This document shows positions 17,312 through 27,647 of a stretch of DNA of 56,729 nt, piece by piece. Within the stretch, counting starts at the first letter, position 1. Every line of letters starts with the position of its first letter. The notes below the pieces were generated by a model. It was not told where the DNA came from and made no database searches. It saw only the letters and a program-made list of their open reading frames with translations. The stretch is from NCBI RefSeq assembly GCF_000521465.1, contig NZ_BAVR01000019.1:1-56729 (forward strand), given 5' to 3'. The position numbers and the translations under genes are program-made. The DNA is from Acetivibrio straminisolvens JCM 21531. GTDB lineage: Bacteria > Bacillota > Clostridia > Acetivibrionales > Acetivibrionaceae.

Positions 17312-18895
17312 GTGAATACATCAATAGATTACTTTATTAATTTGTTTACCATTCGCGGTATAACCTCCAGAGAGCAATTATTAAACGAAATGCTGCGTGT
17401 TAAACTTACAGCGAAAGCAATGAAATCTCAGAAAAAATCCAATCAGGATGAAGAGCAGCTTTTTGAATTAATGAAGCAGTCTACAGAAAATACAATACTG
17501 GGATACTTTCCGGGAGACAGGGATTTTTTCTCTACTGTTTATAAAGTTGCTCATAATATAGATCTTATTGAGTTCACTCTTAAACTTTATCAAAATGACC
17601 GCTTTGGCCAGGTATTCTCTCCTGCCTATTTGACGGAATATATTTGTAGCATGGCAGAGGAAGTAAATGCTCGGACGATTCTTATTACCGAAGCAGAGAA
17701 AAGCCTTTCAGGTCTTAAAAACTTTGTGGATAAACATAAGTCAAGCAACATAGTATTTACCACCTCAAATGCACTAATGTTTATGTTGCTTAAGATGGGA
17801 TTTGAAGAATACAAGAATGTCAGCATACTTAATCAATCTATATACCAGGAGCTTCTCATTGACACATGTTTTGACTTTATTTATTCCCTGCCTGATTTTG
17901 GTGGGAAAATTGAATCTTTAAACAACAATTTCATGTCTTCAAGACCAGATATTATTGCAACACAAAATTTACTTAGACAATTATCGGAAAAAGGTACACT
18001 CGTGACTGTGCTACCAGCAAAGATAACATTTTCAAGTGGTTCAGAAGCTAAGCTGCGCGAGCATATTATGACCAATTATCAATTGGAGGGCATTTACAGT
18101 CTTCCTGAAGGTACTTTCAGACCATATACCAGTATAAAGACCTGTATGCTCAGAATAGGTGTTGCGAAAAAAGAAATTGTGACTGTAGGTTATTTAGGTT
18201 ATGATAACGGTCTGTATATCGATAAAGTGAAAGTGGTGGGAGGCAAAGAATTTTCAAGTCATGAGGATTGGCGTATTGAACTCATACTGGAAGATGATGA
18301 CGAGAATATCAAAAAGTATAAGTCATCAAAACTTGAAAGAGTAAAACTACATGAAGTCGCTGAGGTTTTCAGGGGGAAATCAATCTTAAAAAAAGATGTG
18401 AAGCCCGGGGATATTAAGGTACTGAACATTTCAAACATTACCGATACCGGCATTGATTATTCCGATATGGACAGTATTGAAGAAGAAGAGCGAAAAATCA
18501 AACGCTATGAATTGATGGACGGAGATATAGTCCTATCTTGCAGGGGGACAGCTATTAAAACAGGTGTATTTCGCAAACAGAAAGGTATTGTTATTGCTTC
18601 AGCTAATGTTATTGTTATAAGACCAAATCATAGAATTTTAAGTGATTATCTCAGGATATTCTTTGAAAGTCCAGTGGGAATAGCGCTCATAAAAAGCTTT
18701 CAACGGGGGACAACCGTTGTAAATATAAATCATATGGACATCGCTGAAATGGAAATACCGCTTCTTAGCATGGAAGAGCAAAAAGAGTTAGTAACCCATT
18801 ATGAAAAGGAAAGTTCACTGTATAGGGAGACTGTTAGTAGAGCGGAAGAGCGTTTCACCGCTGAAAAGCAAAAAATATATGAAAAATTATTATAA
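17312..18895 (+). CDS. Degenerate N6-methylase fused to type I specificity domain
   Basis: A 527-residue protein. The first 330 residues resemble a type I methylase: RFGQVFSPAYLTEYIC recalls the TP-box before motif I and LPEGTFRPYTSIKTCMLRI the conserved end. However, the SAM motif I glycines are absent, and the catalytic NPPF position reads SLPDFGG, so methyl transfer is unlikely. From about 350 it looks like half of an HsdS subunit: LHEVAEVFRGKSILKKDV as a target-recognition domain, then IPLLSMEEQKELV and a coiled coil. GTG 17312 follows AAGGAGG. First gene of the restriction island; possibly a DNA-recognition partner of the full HsdM/HsdS. Confidence 0.65.
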   Translation: MNTSIDYFINLFTIRGITSREQLLNEMLRVKLTAKAMKSQKKSNQDEEQLFELMKQSTENTILGYFPGDRDFFSTVYKVAHNIDLIEFTLKLYQNDRFGQVFSPAYLTEYICSMAEEVNARTILITEAEKSLSGLKNFVDKHKSSNIVFTTSNALMFMLLKMGFEEYKNVSILNQSIYQELLIDTCFDFIYSLPDFGGKIESLNNNFMSSRPDIIATQNLLRQLSEKGTLVTVLPAKITFSSGSEAKLREHIMTNYQLEGIYSLPEGTFRPYTSIKTCMLRIGVAKKEIVTVGYLGYDNGLYIDKVKVVGGKEFSSHEDWRIELILEDDDENIKKYKSSKLERVKLHEVAEVFRGKSILKKDVKPGDIKVLNISNITDTGIDYSDMDSIEEEERKIKRYELMDGDIVLSCRGTAIKTGVFRKQKGIVIASANVIVIRPNHRILSDYLRIFFESPVGIALIKSFQRGTTVVNINHMDIAEMEIPLLSMEEQKELVTHYEKESSLYRETVSRAEERFTAEKQKIYEKLL

Positions 18896-18911
18896 GAAAG
18901 GAGTAGAAGCT

Positions 18912-19403
18912 ATGGCAATCAAAGAATTCGAGTTTATGCATGGTGGAGTTATAACAAGATTGCTAAGAAAAGACATTCCTTTGCAGATGACATTGGTAGA
19001 GACAAGTTCGAACGACAGCAAAGCCGTTTATAAAATTTTATCGCAGAACAATAGGGAGTTGACATTATACATAAAATATCGATCCCGCCCAGAACCGAGA
19101 AAAAAAGAAGGCAATACATGGTTTTTTAATTTTACACAAAAAAATCTTAATGAATTAAGCTTGTATAAAGATGGTAACTTTATGATCGCACTAGTATGTG
19201 GCAATGATGATAAATTAAATGACAGCGAAGTATGTCTGTTAGATAAACAGCAGGTCATAAGCTGTATTAACATAGATTCTGAGAGTAACCAAACTATAAC
19301 TGTTAAACTTATGGGCAATAAAAGCTTTAGGGCTTATGGTACTATGACAACAGGAGATCCCTTAATCATACCAAGAAACAGGATAAACACAATTTCGATA
19401 TAA
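18912..19403 (+). CDS. Unknown 163-residue protein of the RM island
   Basis: I do not recognise this gene. The protein starts MAIKEFEFMHGGVITRLLRKD, looks mainly beta-stranded, and has a basic stretch RSRPEPRKKEGNTWFFNF in the middle, with no signal or membrane segment. ATG 18912 follows AAAGGAGT and lies 16 bases after the methylase/specificity fusion and 15 bases before hsdM, so it is in the same operon. Its link to the preceding degenerate methylase suggests a paired function. Confidence 0.6.
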   Translation: MAIKEFEFMHGGVITRLLRKDIPLQMTLVETSSNDSKAVYKILSQNNRELTLYIKYRSRPEPRKKEGNTWFFNFTQKNLNELSLYKDGNFMIALVCGNDDKLNDSEVCLLDKQQVISCINIDSESNQTITVKLMGNKSFRAYGTMTTGDPLIIPRNRINTISI

Positions 19404-19418
19404 AACGGAGGATCAAAT

Positions 19419-20919
19419 ATGTCTACTGTGAACTTAGGTTTTGAGAATAATCTATGGGAAATGGCCGATAAACTACGCGGCAACATAGAAGCTTCGGAGT
19501 ATAAGCATGTAGTATTGGGACTCATTTTCCTTAAATACATCTCCGATGCTTTTGAAGAGAGATATAATGAGCTGGTTGCAGAAGGAGAAGGCTTTGAGGA
19601 AGATATAGATGCTTATACTGAGGTGAATGTTTTTACGTACCGAAAGAGGCCCGTTGGGATTATATAAAAGCAAATGCAAAACAGCCAACGATTGGACAGA
19701 TTATTGATGAAGCCATGATAGCCATTGAGAAGGAAAACGCCTCTCTTAAAGGAGTGCTTCCTAAAAACTATGCCCGCCCGGAGATAGACAAAACCAAGCT
19801 CGGCGAGCTTATTGACCTGTTTTCCTTTAAAGTTGGCGATAAAGAAGCAAGGGCACAGGATGTTCTTGGCAGGGTTTATGAATATTTCCTTGGTAAGTTC
19901 GGTTCTTCGGAAGGTGAATTCTATACTCCGCCTCAATTGTAAAATTGCTTGTTGAAATGATAGAGCCATATAAAGGCAGGGTGTATGACCCCTGTTGCGG
20001 ATCCGGCGGCATGTTTGTGCAGAGCCAGAGATTTGTAGAAGAGCATAGCGGAAGAAAAGATGATATCCACATATTTGGTCAGGAATATACCGCTACCACA
20101 TGGCGTCTATGCAAGATGAACCTTGCTATCAGGGGTATTGACGGAAATCTAGGTGAACGGGATGCCGATACTTTTTCCAACGATCTTCACAAGACACTTA
20201 AGGCAGACTATATACTTGCAAATCCACCTTTTAACATCAAAGACTGGGGGGCTAACAGGCTTGTTGATGACGTTCGCTGGAAGTATGGTATGCCACCGGC
20301 AGGAAATGCTAACTATGCCTGGATACAGCATATTATATCCAAGCTTTCACCAAATGGTGTGGCAGGCTTTGTTATGGCGAATGGTGCCATGTCAACCAAT
20401 ACAACCAGTGAAGCTGAAATAAGAAAGAATATTATCGAGGACAAGCTGGTAGACTGTATAATCACTCTGCCACCAAATCTTTTTTATAATGTCACAATAC
20501 CTGCTTGCCTGTGGTTCCTTACACGGAATAAAAAATCTGATGGCCGGGATCGCAGCAACGAAATCCTTTTTATTGATGCCCGTAAGATGGGGACAATGAT
20601 TGACCGCAAGCACAGGGAACTTGACTATGAAACCGAGATAAAGTATATTGCCGATACTTATCATAAGTGGAAAAAAGGTGAAGGATACGAGGACATTAAG
20701 GGATTTTGCAAATCGGCTACCCTGGATGACGTGCGCTCCCATGAATATATTCTCACTCCCGGCAGGTATGTGGGTATTGAAGATAAGGCTGATGACGGGG
20801 AGCCTTTTGATGAAAAAATGACCAGGCTTACCGGTGAACTTGCAGAGATGTTTGCAAAGCGCAAGTCTTTGGAAGACGAAATCCGCAAAAGACTGGGGGC
20901 AATCGGTTATGACTTTTAA
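19419..20919 (+). CDS. hsdM: Type I methylase HsdM (two one-base frameshifts)
   Basis: Corrected length about 500 residues. The N-terminal helical domain ([32 protein letters not shown]) is followed by FYTPPQLVKLL, SAM motif I as [15 protein letters not shown] and catalytic motif [13 protein letters not shown]. Two bases appear missing, one in the T run at 19630-19634 (restoring [14 protein letters not shown]) and one at the G at 19939 (restoring PPQLVKLLVEM). Outside these two points the gene is normal and all motifs are intact. It modifies adenine in the target and is also needed for restriction with HsdR and HsdS. Confidence 0.92.
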
Positions 20920-21937
20920 CAATAATACTGAATTTTTAATGTACCAGACTGAAGATGGGAAAACGAAAATTGAAGTAAGAATGGAGGACGAAACAGTTTG
21001 GCTTTCATTGAATCAGATGTCCGAGCTGTTTCAGCGAGATAAGTCTGTTATTTCACGTCACATCAAGAATATTTTTTCTGAAGGTGAGTTGGACGAAAAA
21101 TCAGTTGTTGCAAATTTTGCAACAACTGCTGCAGACGGAAAAACCTATAATGTGGATTATTATAACCTGGATGTCATAATCTCCGTAGGCTACCGTGTCA
21201 AGTCCCACAGAGGTACACAGTTCAGAATTTGGGCTACCCAAAGATTAAAAGAATACATAATAAAAGGTTTTACGATGAATGATGATCTGCTGAAAAGAGC
21301 AGGCGGCGGTAATTATTTTGAGGAATTATTGGAGCGTATCCGGGATATCCGCTCCAGTGAGAAAGTATTTTATCGGAAGATTTTAGACATCTATGCAACC
21401 AGTATTGACTATTCACCCGATGCGGCAATCTCACAGCAGTTTTTTCAAACGGTTCAGAATAAAATGCACTGGGCTGCCCATGGGCATACAGCAGCAGAAA
21501 TAGTCTATCTGAGAGCAGATGGCAACAAGCCTTTTATGGGAATGACCAATTTTACAGGTTCAAAGCCAACTAAATCGGAAGCATTGATTGCCAAAAACTA
21601 TCTTACAGAAGATGAACTGGCAATCCTTAATCGCATTGTCAATGCTTATATCGAATTTGCCGAGCTTCAGGCAATACGCAGAAAACCAATGTACATGGTT
21701 GACTGGGTAAAAAAACTGGATGAGTTTCTCAAAATGAGTGACAATGAGATTCTAACTCATGCAGGAAGAATCAGTCATCAGCAAGCTACTCAAAAGGCAA
21801 TAGAAGAATATGAGAAGTATAAGGAACGGACCAAAAACGAGCTTTCAGCGGTGGAAAAGCACTTTTTGGAGAGCATAGACAAGACGGCAAAAATGCTGAC
21901 AGGGAAGAAAAAGAGCAGCGGAGGTGATGGGAAGTGA
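20909..21937 (+). CDS. RhuM-family protein
   Basis: A 342-residue protein of the virulence RhuM family. The N-terminus [27 protein letters not shown] is a helix-turn-helix-like KilA/Bro-type region; [36 protein letters not shown] is the family signature. The middle has a Fic-like look ([19 protein letters not shown]), but no complete HPFxxGNGR motif. RhuM genes often lie inside type I RM operons, and their role is unknown. The start overlaps hsdM by 11 bases and the end overlaps hsdS. Confidence 0.85.
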   Translation: MTFNNNTEFLMYQTEDGKTKIEVRMEDETVWLSLNQMSELFQRDKSVISRHIKNIFSEGELDEKSVVANFATTAADGKTYNVDYYNLDVIISVGYRVKSHRGTQFRIWATQRLKEYIIKGFTMNDDLLKRAGGGNYFEELLERIRDIRSSEKVFYRKILDIYATSIDYSPDAAISQQFFQTVQNKMHWAAHGHTAAEIVYLRADGNKPFMGMTNFTGSKPTKSEALIAKNYLTEDELAILNRIVNAYIEFAELQAIRRKPMYMVDWVKKLDEFLKMSDNEILTHAGRISHQQATQKAIEEYEKYKERTKNELSAVEKHFLESIDKTAKMLTGKKKSSGGDGK

Positions 21938-23106
21938 GTGTAAGTGAGTGGAGAGAAGTAAGACTTGGGGATTTAGTGACATTTCAAAGAGGTCATGATT
22001 TGCCTAAAGCGGAAATGAAGGAAGGTCCATATCCAGTTGTCGGATCTAATGGTATAATTGGCTATCATTCGAAGTATACAACAGAGGCTCCATGTATAAC
22101 AATTGGAAGAAGTGGTAATGTAGGTAATCCGTTTCTGTCAAAGTGCAAAACTTGGGCACACAATACAACGCTTTATATTAAAGAATTTAAGAATACTGAT
22201 CCTATTTATATTTACTATTTACTGAAAACATTAGACTTGGGATATTATGCTGTGGGTAGTGCAGTTCCAACTCTAAATAGAAATCATATACATCCTATTT
22301 TGATTAGTGTGCCAGAAAGTATTGAAGAGCAACGCTCCATTGCTGCCACATTATCTGCTCTTGACGACATGATCGAGCTCAACAATCAAATCAACAAAAC
22401 CCTTGAAGAAATGGCACAGGCAATTTTCAAGTCCTGGTTTGTGGATTTTGAGCCGTTTAAAGATGGAGAGTTTGAAGAAAGCGAACTTGGGTTGATACCG
22501 AAAGGGTGGAGAGTAGGGAAACTAAGTGATGTAGGTGAAATCATTGGTGGTGGTACTCCGTCAAAATCCAAACCTGAATACTACTCAGAAATAGGAATTC
22601 CTTGGATAACACCAAAAGACTTATCAATAAATAAAAATAAGTATATCAGTAGAGGGGAAATTGATATTTCAGAGTTAGGCTTAAGAGAAAGTAATGCCAG
22701 ACTTATGCCTAAAGGTACAGTGTTATTTAGTTCAAGAGCACCCATAGGGTATATTGCGATAGCAAAAAACGCAGTAACAACTAATCAAGGGTTTAAATCC
22801 GTTGTTCCTTTTGAGAATATTAGCTCAGAATATATATATTTGCTGTTAAAAAATAGTATTAACGAAATTGAAAGCCGTGCTACTGGTTCAACTTTCAAAG
22901 AAATATCGGGGGGAGAGATGAAGAAAGTCCCGATTATTTTACCACCAAAAGAAATTATACGTAAATTCAATGAAATAGCTACTACACTTGGTAAAACACA
23001 AGCATCGCTTGAAGACGAGAATAACATCCTAATGTCAATCCGTGACACTCTTCTTCCCAAACTAATGAGCGGTGAAATAAGAGTGCCAGTGGAAGAGGTT
23101 GTATGA
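21934..23106 (+). CDS. hsdS: Type I specificity subunit HsdS
   Basis: A 390-residue subunit with two target-recognition domains: WREVRLGDLVTFQRGHDL at the start and GWRVGKLSDVGEIIGGGTP near residue 187. They are joined by the central helix IAATLSALDDMIELNNQINKTLEEMAQAIF and closed by the C-terminal helix containing MSIRDTLLPKLMSGEI. The two domains read the two halves of a bipartite DNA site. GTG 21934 overlaps the RhuM stop and follows GGAGGTGATGG. It appears intact. Confidence 0.93.
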   Translation: MSVSEWREVRLGDLVTFQRGHDLPKAEMKEGPYPVVGSNGIIGYHSKYTTEAPCITIGRSGNVGNPFLSKCKTWAHNTTLYIKEFKNTDPIYIYYLLKTLDLGYYAVGSAVPTLNRNHIHPILISVPESIEEQRSIAATLSALDDMIELNNQINKTLEEMAQAIFKSWFVDFEPFKDGEFEESELGLIPKGWRVGKLSDVGEIIGGGTPSKSKPEYYSEIGIPWITPKDLSINKNKYISRGEIDISELGLRESNARLMPKGTVLFSSRAPIGYIAIAKNAVTTNQGFKSVVPFENISSEYIYLLLKNSINEIESRATGSTFKEISGGEMKKVPIILPPKEIIRKFNEIATTLGKTQASLEDENNILMSIRDTLLPKLMSGEIRVPVEEVV

Positions 23107-23135
23107 GTTGGATGCGATAGAAAGGGGGAAACCTT

Positions 23136-26100
23136 ATGCCAAGCCATAATATATATGAGGATGAATTGGAACAGGCTGCATTGGAATGGTTTGAAGAACT
23201 TGGCTATGAAACCATTTTTGCGCCTGATATCTCGCCTGGTGGGGATTATCCTGAACGTTCTGATTATTCAGATGTTATTCTGGAAGAACGTCTTAAAGAT
23301 GCTTTAAAGCGCATAAATCCTGATTTACCGCAGGAAGCTCTTGATGACGCTCTGCATCAAATACTTGTACCTCTTAATCCTGCTCTGATAGACAATAATC
23401 ATCTTTTTCAGAAGATGGTCACTGATGGAGTGAATGCTACCTTCAGAGCTAATGATGGCAGGATAGTAAGTAAACAGGTCAGGATTTTTGATTTTGAGAA
23501 AGCAGAGAACAATGATTTTTTAGCTGTTAACCAGTTTACTGTGATTGAAAACAGAGTTGAAAAGCGTCCTGATGTGGTGGTGTTTGTAAATGGTATCCCC
23601 CTTGTAGTTATCGAACTGAAAAATTTGGCCAATGAGGATGTAGAAATATCCGATGCATATAATCAGATCCAGAATTATATAAGCACCATTCCATCTTTAT
23701 TTACTTATAATGCTTTTGCAGTTATATCCGATGGAGTAAATGCAAGAGCAGGCACAATTACTGCTGATGAAGACCGCTTCATGATGTGGCGAACAATTGA
23801 TGGGGACGAAATAGCACCTTTAAGCCGCCCGCAGCTTGAAGTCCTGATCAAAGGTATGTTTGAAAAGGAACACCTACTTGATATCATTAAGAACTTTATA
23901 TTGTTCCAGACTGACGGGAAGGACACATATAAAATTCTTGCAGGTTATCATCAATATCATGCAGTTAACAAGGCGGTTGAAAGCACAATAAGAGCTGCCA
24001 TCACTGAAGGGGATCGTAAAATCGGTGTTGTTTGGCATACCCAGGGAAGCGGTAAAAGCCTTTCAATGGTCTTCTATGTTGGAAAGCTTGTTTTGTCAAA
24101 AGAACTTAACAACCCTACTATAGTAGTGATTACCGACCGTAACGACCTTGACGACCAGCTGTTTTCCACCTTTGCCAAGTCAAAAGATTTGCTACGCCAG
24201 GAACCGGTTCAGGCTCAGGACAGGGCGGATCTTCGAAGGCTCCTGACAAGGGAATCGGGAGGCATTATCTTTACAACCATACACAAATTTGCTCCTGAAG
24301 AAAAAGGAGACAGTGTGCCTGTTTTAACAGATCGGGAAAATGTAATAGTTATTGCTGATGAAGCGCATCGAAGCCAATACGGATTCAGAGCAGAAATTGT
24401 GAAGGGGGGCACTGAAGCAGATGTAAAATACGGTTATGCAAAATATATGCGCGATGCCCTTCCAAATGCGTCTTTCATTGGTTTTACCGGTACACCCATA
24501 TCTCTTGCTGACAAGGATACCAGAGCGGTATTTGGCGATTACATAGATATTTACGATATGACCAGGGCAGTAGAGGATGGAACAACGGTACGCATATTCT
24601 ATGAAAGCAGGATAGCGAAGTTGGAACTGCCCGATGAGCTTAAGCCTGTTATTGATGATGAATACGAAGAAATCACTGAGTACCAGGAATATACCCAAAA
24701 GGAAAAGCTTAAAACCAAATGGTCAAGACTTGAAGCCATCGTTGGTGCTGAACAGAGGGTAAAAGCTATTGCCAAAGACATTGTGGAGCACTTTGAAAAG
24801 CGCCTTGCTGCTCAGGAAACTGAAGTGGGCAAGGGTATGATCGTGGTTATGTCACGTAGAATTGCAATTGACTTATATAAAGCCATTGTTGAACTGCGTC
24901 CTGAATGGCACTCAGACGACATTGACAAAGGTGTTATCAAGGTAGTCATGACCGGTAGTTCTTCTGATCCAAAGGAATGGCAGCCTTTCATCGGTACAAA
25001 AGCTACCAGGGAGCGTATTGCCAAACGAATGAAGGACAACAAGGATGAATTGAAGCTGGTCATTGTGCGTGACATGTGGCTGACCGGTTTTGATGTGCCC
25101 AGCATGCACACCATGTATATCGATAAGCCCATGCAGGGACACAATCTTATGCAGGCTATTGCCCGTGTTAACCGTGTATTCAGAGAGAAGCAGGGCGGAT
25201 TGATTGTAGACTATATCGGCATTGCCGAAAATCTTAAGAATGCACTTAATGATTATACCGAAAGCGACAGAGAAAAGACTGGTGTTGACACTGAAGTGGC
25301 AGCGGCAGTCCTTGTTGAAAAGTATGAACTAATTAAGGAATTACTTCATGGTCATGATTATCAGAAATTCTTTACCGGCTCTGCTTCTGAAAGAATGTCT
25401 GCCATTGTTGAAACAATCGACTACATCATCGGATTGCGCGAGGAGCGCAAAAACGATTATCTTAAGCTGGTCAGTGAGCTGTCAAGAGCTTACTCCCTTT
25501 GCGCGACTACTGATATTGCTGAGAAACTAAATCTTGAGGTAGGTTTCCATAAAGCAGTAAAATCCGGTATTATCAAGCTTATACCTGAAAATTCCAAGAA
25601 GAAAACTGCTGCGGAAATTGAAGCACAACTTAACCAACTTGTTTCCAAATCAATATCCAGCAATGAGGTTATCGATGTCTTGGATGCCGTTGGGTTAAAC
25701 AAGCCGAATATTGCCATACTCTCAGATGAGTTCCTGGAAGAAGTGCGTAATATGAAACAGCGTAACCTTGCTGTCGAACTTCTTAACAGATTACTTAAGG
25801 GCAAAATTAAGACATTCTCAAAACGGAACCTCGTTCAGTCCAGAAAATTCTCAGAGCTTTTGGAGAATGCCATCAGAAAGTATCAGAATCGCACAATAGA
25901 AACCACTCAAGTTATTCTGGAGCTTATACAGCTTGCAAAGGAAATTAATGAGGCCCATAAACGTGGAGAAAACACAGGCCTTACTGAAGATGAGCTGGCA
26001 TTTTATGATGCCCTCGCTGAAAATGAATCTGCAAAAGAGGTTATGGGTGACGATATCCTCAAACAAATAGCTAGGGACTTGACCGAAGCAATACGTAAGA

Positions 26101-26333
26101 ACTTAAGCATTGACTGGTCTATACGTGCCAGTGTGCAAGCCAAGATGAAAATGATTATAAAGAGGCTGCTTAAGCGCTATGGTTATCCTCCGGATAAAAC
26201 ACCAAAGGCTGTAGAAATAGTAATGGAACAGGCCAAGCTTATGTGTCAAAACGAGAGTTCCGGGGTTAGGTATCAGTACCAGCTTGAAAAAGAAGATCTG
26301 CCAAAAGTAGCGGAGGATAGTTTTGACATATAG
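23136..26333 (+). CDS. hsdR: Type I restriction endonuclease HsdR
   Basis: A 1065-residue motor-nuclease. The PD-ExK nuclease core lies near residue 145-165 ([18 protein letters not shown]). Walker A is [11 protein letters not shown] near residue 305, followed by DEAHRSQYG and IGFTGTPIS, then a second helicase half with [15 protein letters not shown] and AIARVNRVF. The C-terminal helical region contacts the methylase core. It cuts unmodified DNA far from the recognition site after translocation. It is complete and without frameshift. It lies 29 bases after hsdS. Confidence 0.95.
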   Translation: MPSHNIYEDELEQAALEWFEELGYETIFAPDISPGGDYPERSDYSDVILEERLKDALKRINPDLPQEALDDALHQILVPLNPALIDNNHLFQKMVTDGVNATFRANDGRIVSKQVRIFDFEKAENNDFLAVNQFTVIENRVEKRPDVVVFVNGIPLVVIELKNLANEDVEISDAYNQIQNYISTIPSLFTYNAFAVISDGVNARAGTITADEDRFMMWRTIDGDEIAPLSRPQLEVLIKGMFEKEHLLDIIKNFILFQTDGKDTYKILAGYHQYHAVNKAVESTIRAAITEGDRKIGVVWHTQGSGKSLSMVFYVGKLVLSKELNNPTIVVITDRNDLDDQLFSTFAKSKDLLRQEPVQAQDRADLRRLLTRESGGIIFTTIHKFAPEEKGDSVPVLTDRENVIVIADEAHRSQYGFRAEIVKGGTEADVKYGYAKYMRDALPNASFIGFTGTPISLADKDTRAVFGDYIDIYDMTRAVEDGTTVRIFYESRIAKLELPDELKPVIDDEYEEITEYQEYTQKEKLKTKWSRLEAIVGAEQRVKAIAKDIVEHFEKRLAAQETEVGKGMIVVMSRRIAIDLYKAIVELRPEWHSDDIDKGVIKVVMTGSSSDPKEWQPFIGTKATRERIAKRMKDNKDELKLVIVRDMWLTGFDVPSMHTMYIDKPMQGHNLMQAIARVNRVFREKQGGLIVDYIGIAENLKNALNDYTESDREKTGVDTEVAAAVLVEKYELIKELLHGHDYQKFFTGSASERMSAIVETIDYIIGLREERKNDYLKLVSELSRAYSLCATTDIAEKLNLEVGFHKAVKSGIIKLIPENSKKKTAAEIEAQLNQLVSKSISSNEVIDVLDAVGLNKPNIAILSDEFLEEVRNMKQRNLAVELLNRLLKGKIKTFSKRNLVQSRKFSELLENAIRKYQNRTIETTQVILELIQLAKEINEAHKRGENTGLTEDELAFYDALAENESAKEVMGDDILKQIARDLTEAIRKNLSIDWSIRASVQAKMKMIIKRLLKRYGYPPDKTPKAVEIVMEQAKLMCQNESSGVRYQYQLEKEDLPKVAEDSFDI

Positions 26334-26395
26334 TAATAATTATAGTTTTATGGTGAATATAAGTTAAAATTATAATTAAGAGGGGATGGTGTAAA

Positions 26396-27502
26396 ATGTC
26401 ACAGGACGATATAATCCGAATAATAGAAATTATTAAACGGTATTTTCCAAAGGATGCAACTGAAATTTCTGATGCGTTGGATTTGCTAAACCTTGCTCTG
26501 GATGGACTGATGAGCAGCACAAATAAGTCAATTGCAGAATTCCATAAGAATAAGGAATTTGACAAAGGAATGGAATTATGGGAGTTTTCTAAAACAGTGT
26601 CAACAATTCAGGAGACAATCAATGAGTATACATCTTTGCTCAACATAGATGCAGAGGCCGATGATGACGAAATTGATGAAGAACTCGACGAAATAGATGA
26701 ACAGAAAACTATACCAAATTATTCGGATTATATCGTTGATTCTTCCATTCCTCATACCCTTTATGAAGATTTTACCCATAAAAAGGTGGTCGCTTTTTCA
26801 TTTAATAATAATCGATATACAGCTAAAGATTGGAAGGATTTGCTGCTGCAAACATGTGAATTGTTGGCAGAGATAGATGCCACTAAGTTTAGTGAGTTTA
26901 TTGATGATCCCGTTATGAAAGGAAGAAAGGTTTCTTACTTTAGCAGAAAATATGTCGATAGAAAAAATGAAAAAATGAAGAACATAGACATATATGTTTG
27001 GACTAACTTAAGTGCCAACAGTATAAGAAATCTTATCAGAAAACTTCTACGGAAATTCGATATAAAATTAACCGATTATTACGTATATCTACGAGCAGAT
27101 TACACCCCTTTACATAAAAGTGATAAAGCAAATGATGAATACAATCCAGACCAAAGAGAAAACCATGACGAAACGAGAATTGGAAAATATGTTCGTCAAA
27201 CCCTTAGGGAGCTATCAAACCATCAATATCGTTTTACTGATAAAGAAATAAGTGAAATGCAGTCAAAGCAATGGTCGAAAGAAGTATTGGGAATAGATTA
27301 CCCGCTTCTTAAAAAGTATAAAGACAATGAAGATATTTCAGCTCAAATTAAGGATGGAATTTATGGTCGGTACTGGAAAGAAATTTTTGAGTTCAACGGG
27401 ATGAAGTTTTTAGCTACGAGCCAGTGGTATGAACGACATAGAGAACCCTTTGTACGATGGATATCAAGATTGCAAAATGAAAATAAAATTATCTTTTTTT
27501 AG
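26396..27502 (+). CDS. Unknown 368-residue protein at the end of the RM island
   Basis: No family recognised. The N-terminal 75 residues look helical (IIRIIEIIKRYFPKDATEISDALDLLN). A highly acidic linker follows (about residues 84-101, rich in Asp and Glu), and a C-terminal domain of about 250 residues contains IRNLIRKLLRKFDI, GIDYPLLKKY and a Trp/Tyr-rich end with QWYERHREPFVRW. No signal or membrane segment. Ribosome site AGGGGATGG. It lies 62 bases after hsdR and before a terminator, so it probably belongs to the same defence operon. Confidence 0.6.
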   Translation: MSQDDIIRIIEIIKRYFPKDATEISDALDLLNLALDGLMSSTNKSIAEFHKNKEFDKGMELWEFSKTVSTIQETINEYTSLLNIDAEADDDEIDEELDEIDEQKTIPNYSDYIVDSSIPHTLYEDFTHKKVVAFSFNNNRYTAKDWKDLLLQTCELLAEIDATKFSEFIDDPVMKGRKVSYFSRKYVDRKNEKMKNIDIYVWTNLSANSIRNLIRKLLRKFDIKLTDYYVYLRADYTPLHKSDKANDEYNPDQRENHDETRIGKYVRQTLRELSNHQYRFTDKEISEMQSKQWSKEVLGIDYPLLKKYKDNEDISAQIKDGIYGRYWKEIFEFNGMKFLATSQWYERHREPFVRWISRLQNENKIIFF

Positions 27503-27514
27503 ATTTTTTACAAG

Positions 27515-27534
27515 AACACCCTATGGGTGTTTTT
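27515..27534 (+). terminator. Terminator of the RM island
   Basis: AACACCC at 27515-27521 pairs with GGGTGTT at 27525-27531 around a three-base loop, followed by a T run. Confidence 0.8.
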
Positions 27535-27647
27535 GTTTATATAATTAAGTCTGGTTTATAGACCCTGATAAGGAGGTGATGTCTATGCTTGTACTAATAT
27601 GGGTATTATGACTTCAATAACACACAAACCAATGGAGGAAATCAAAA

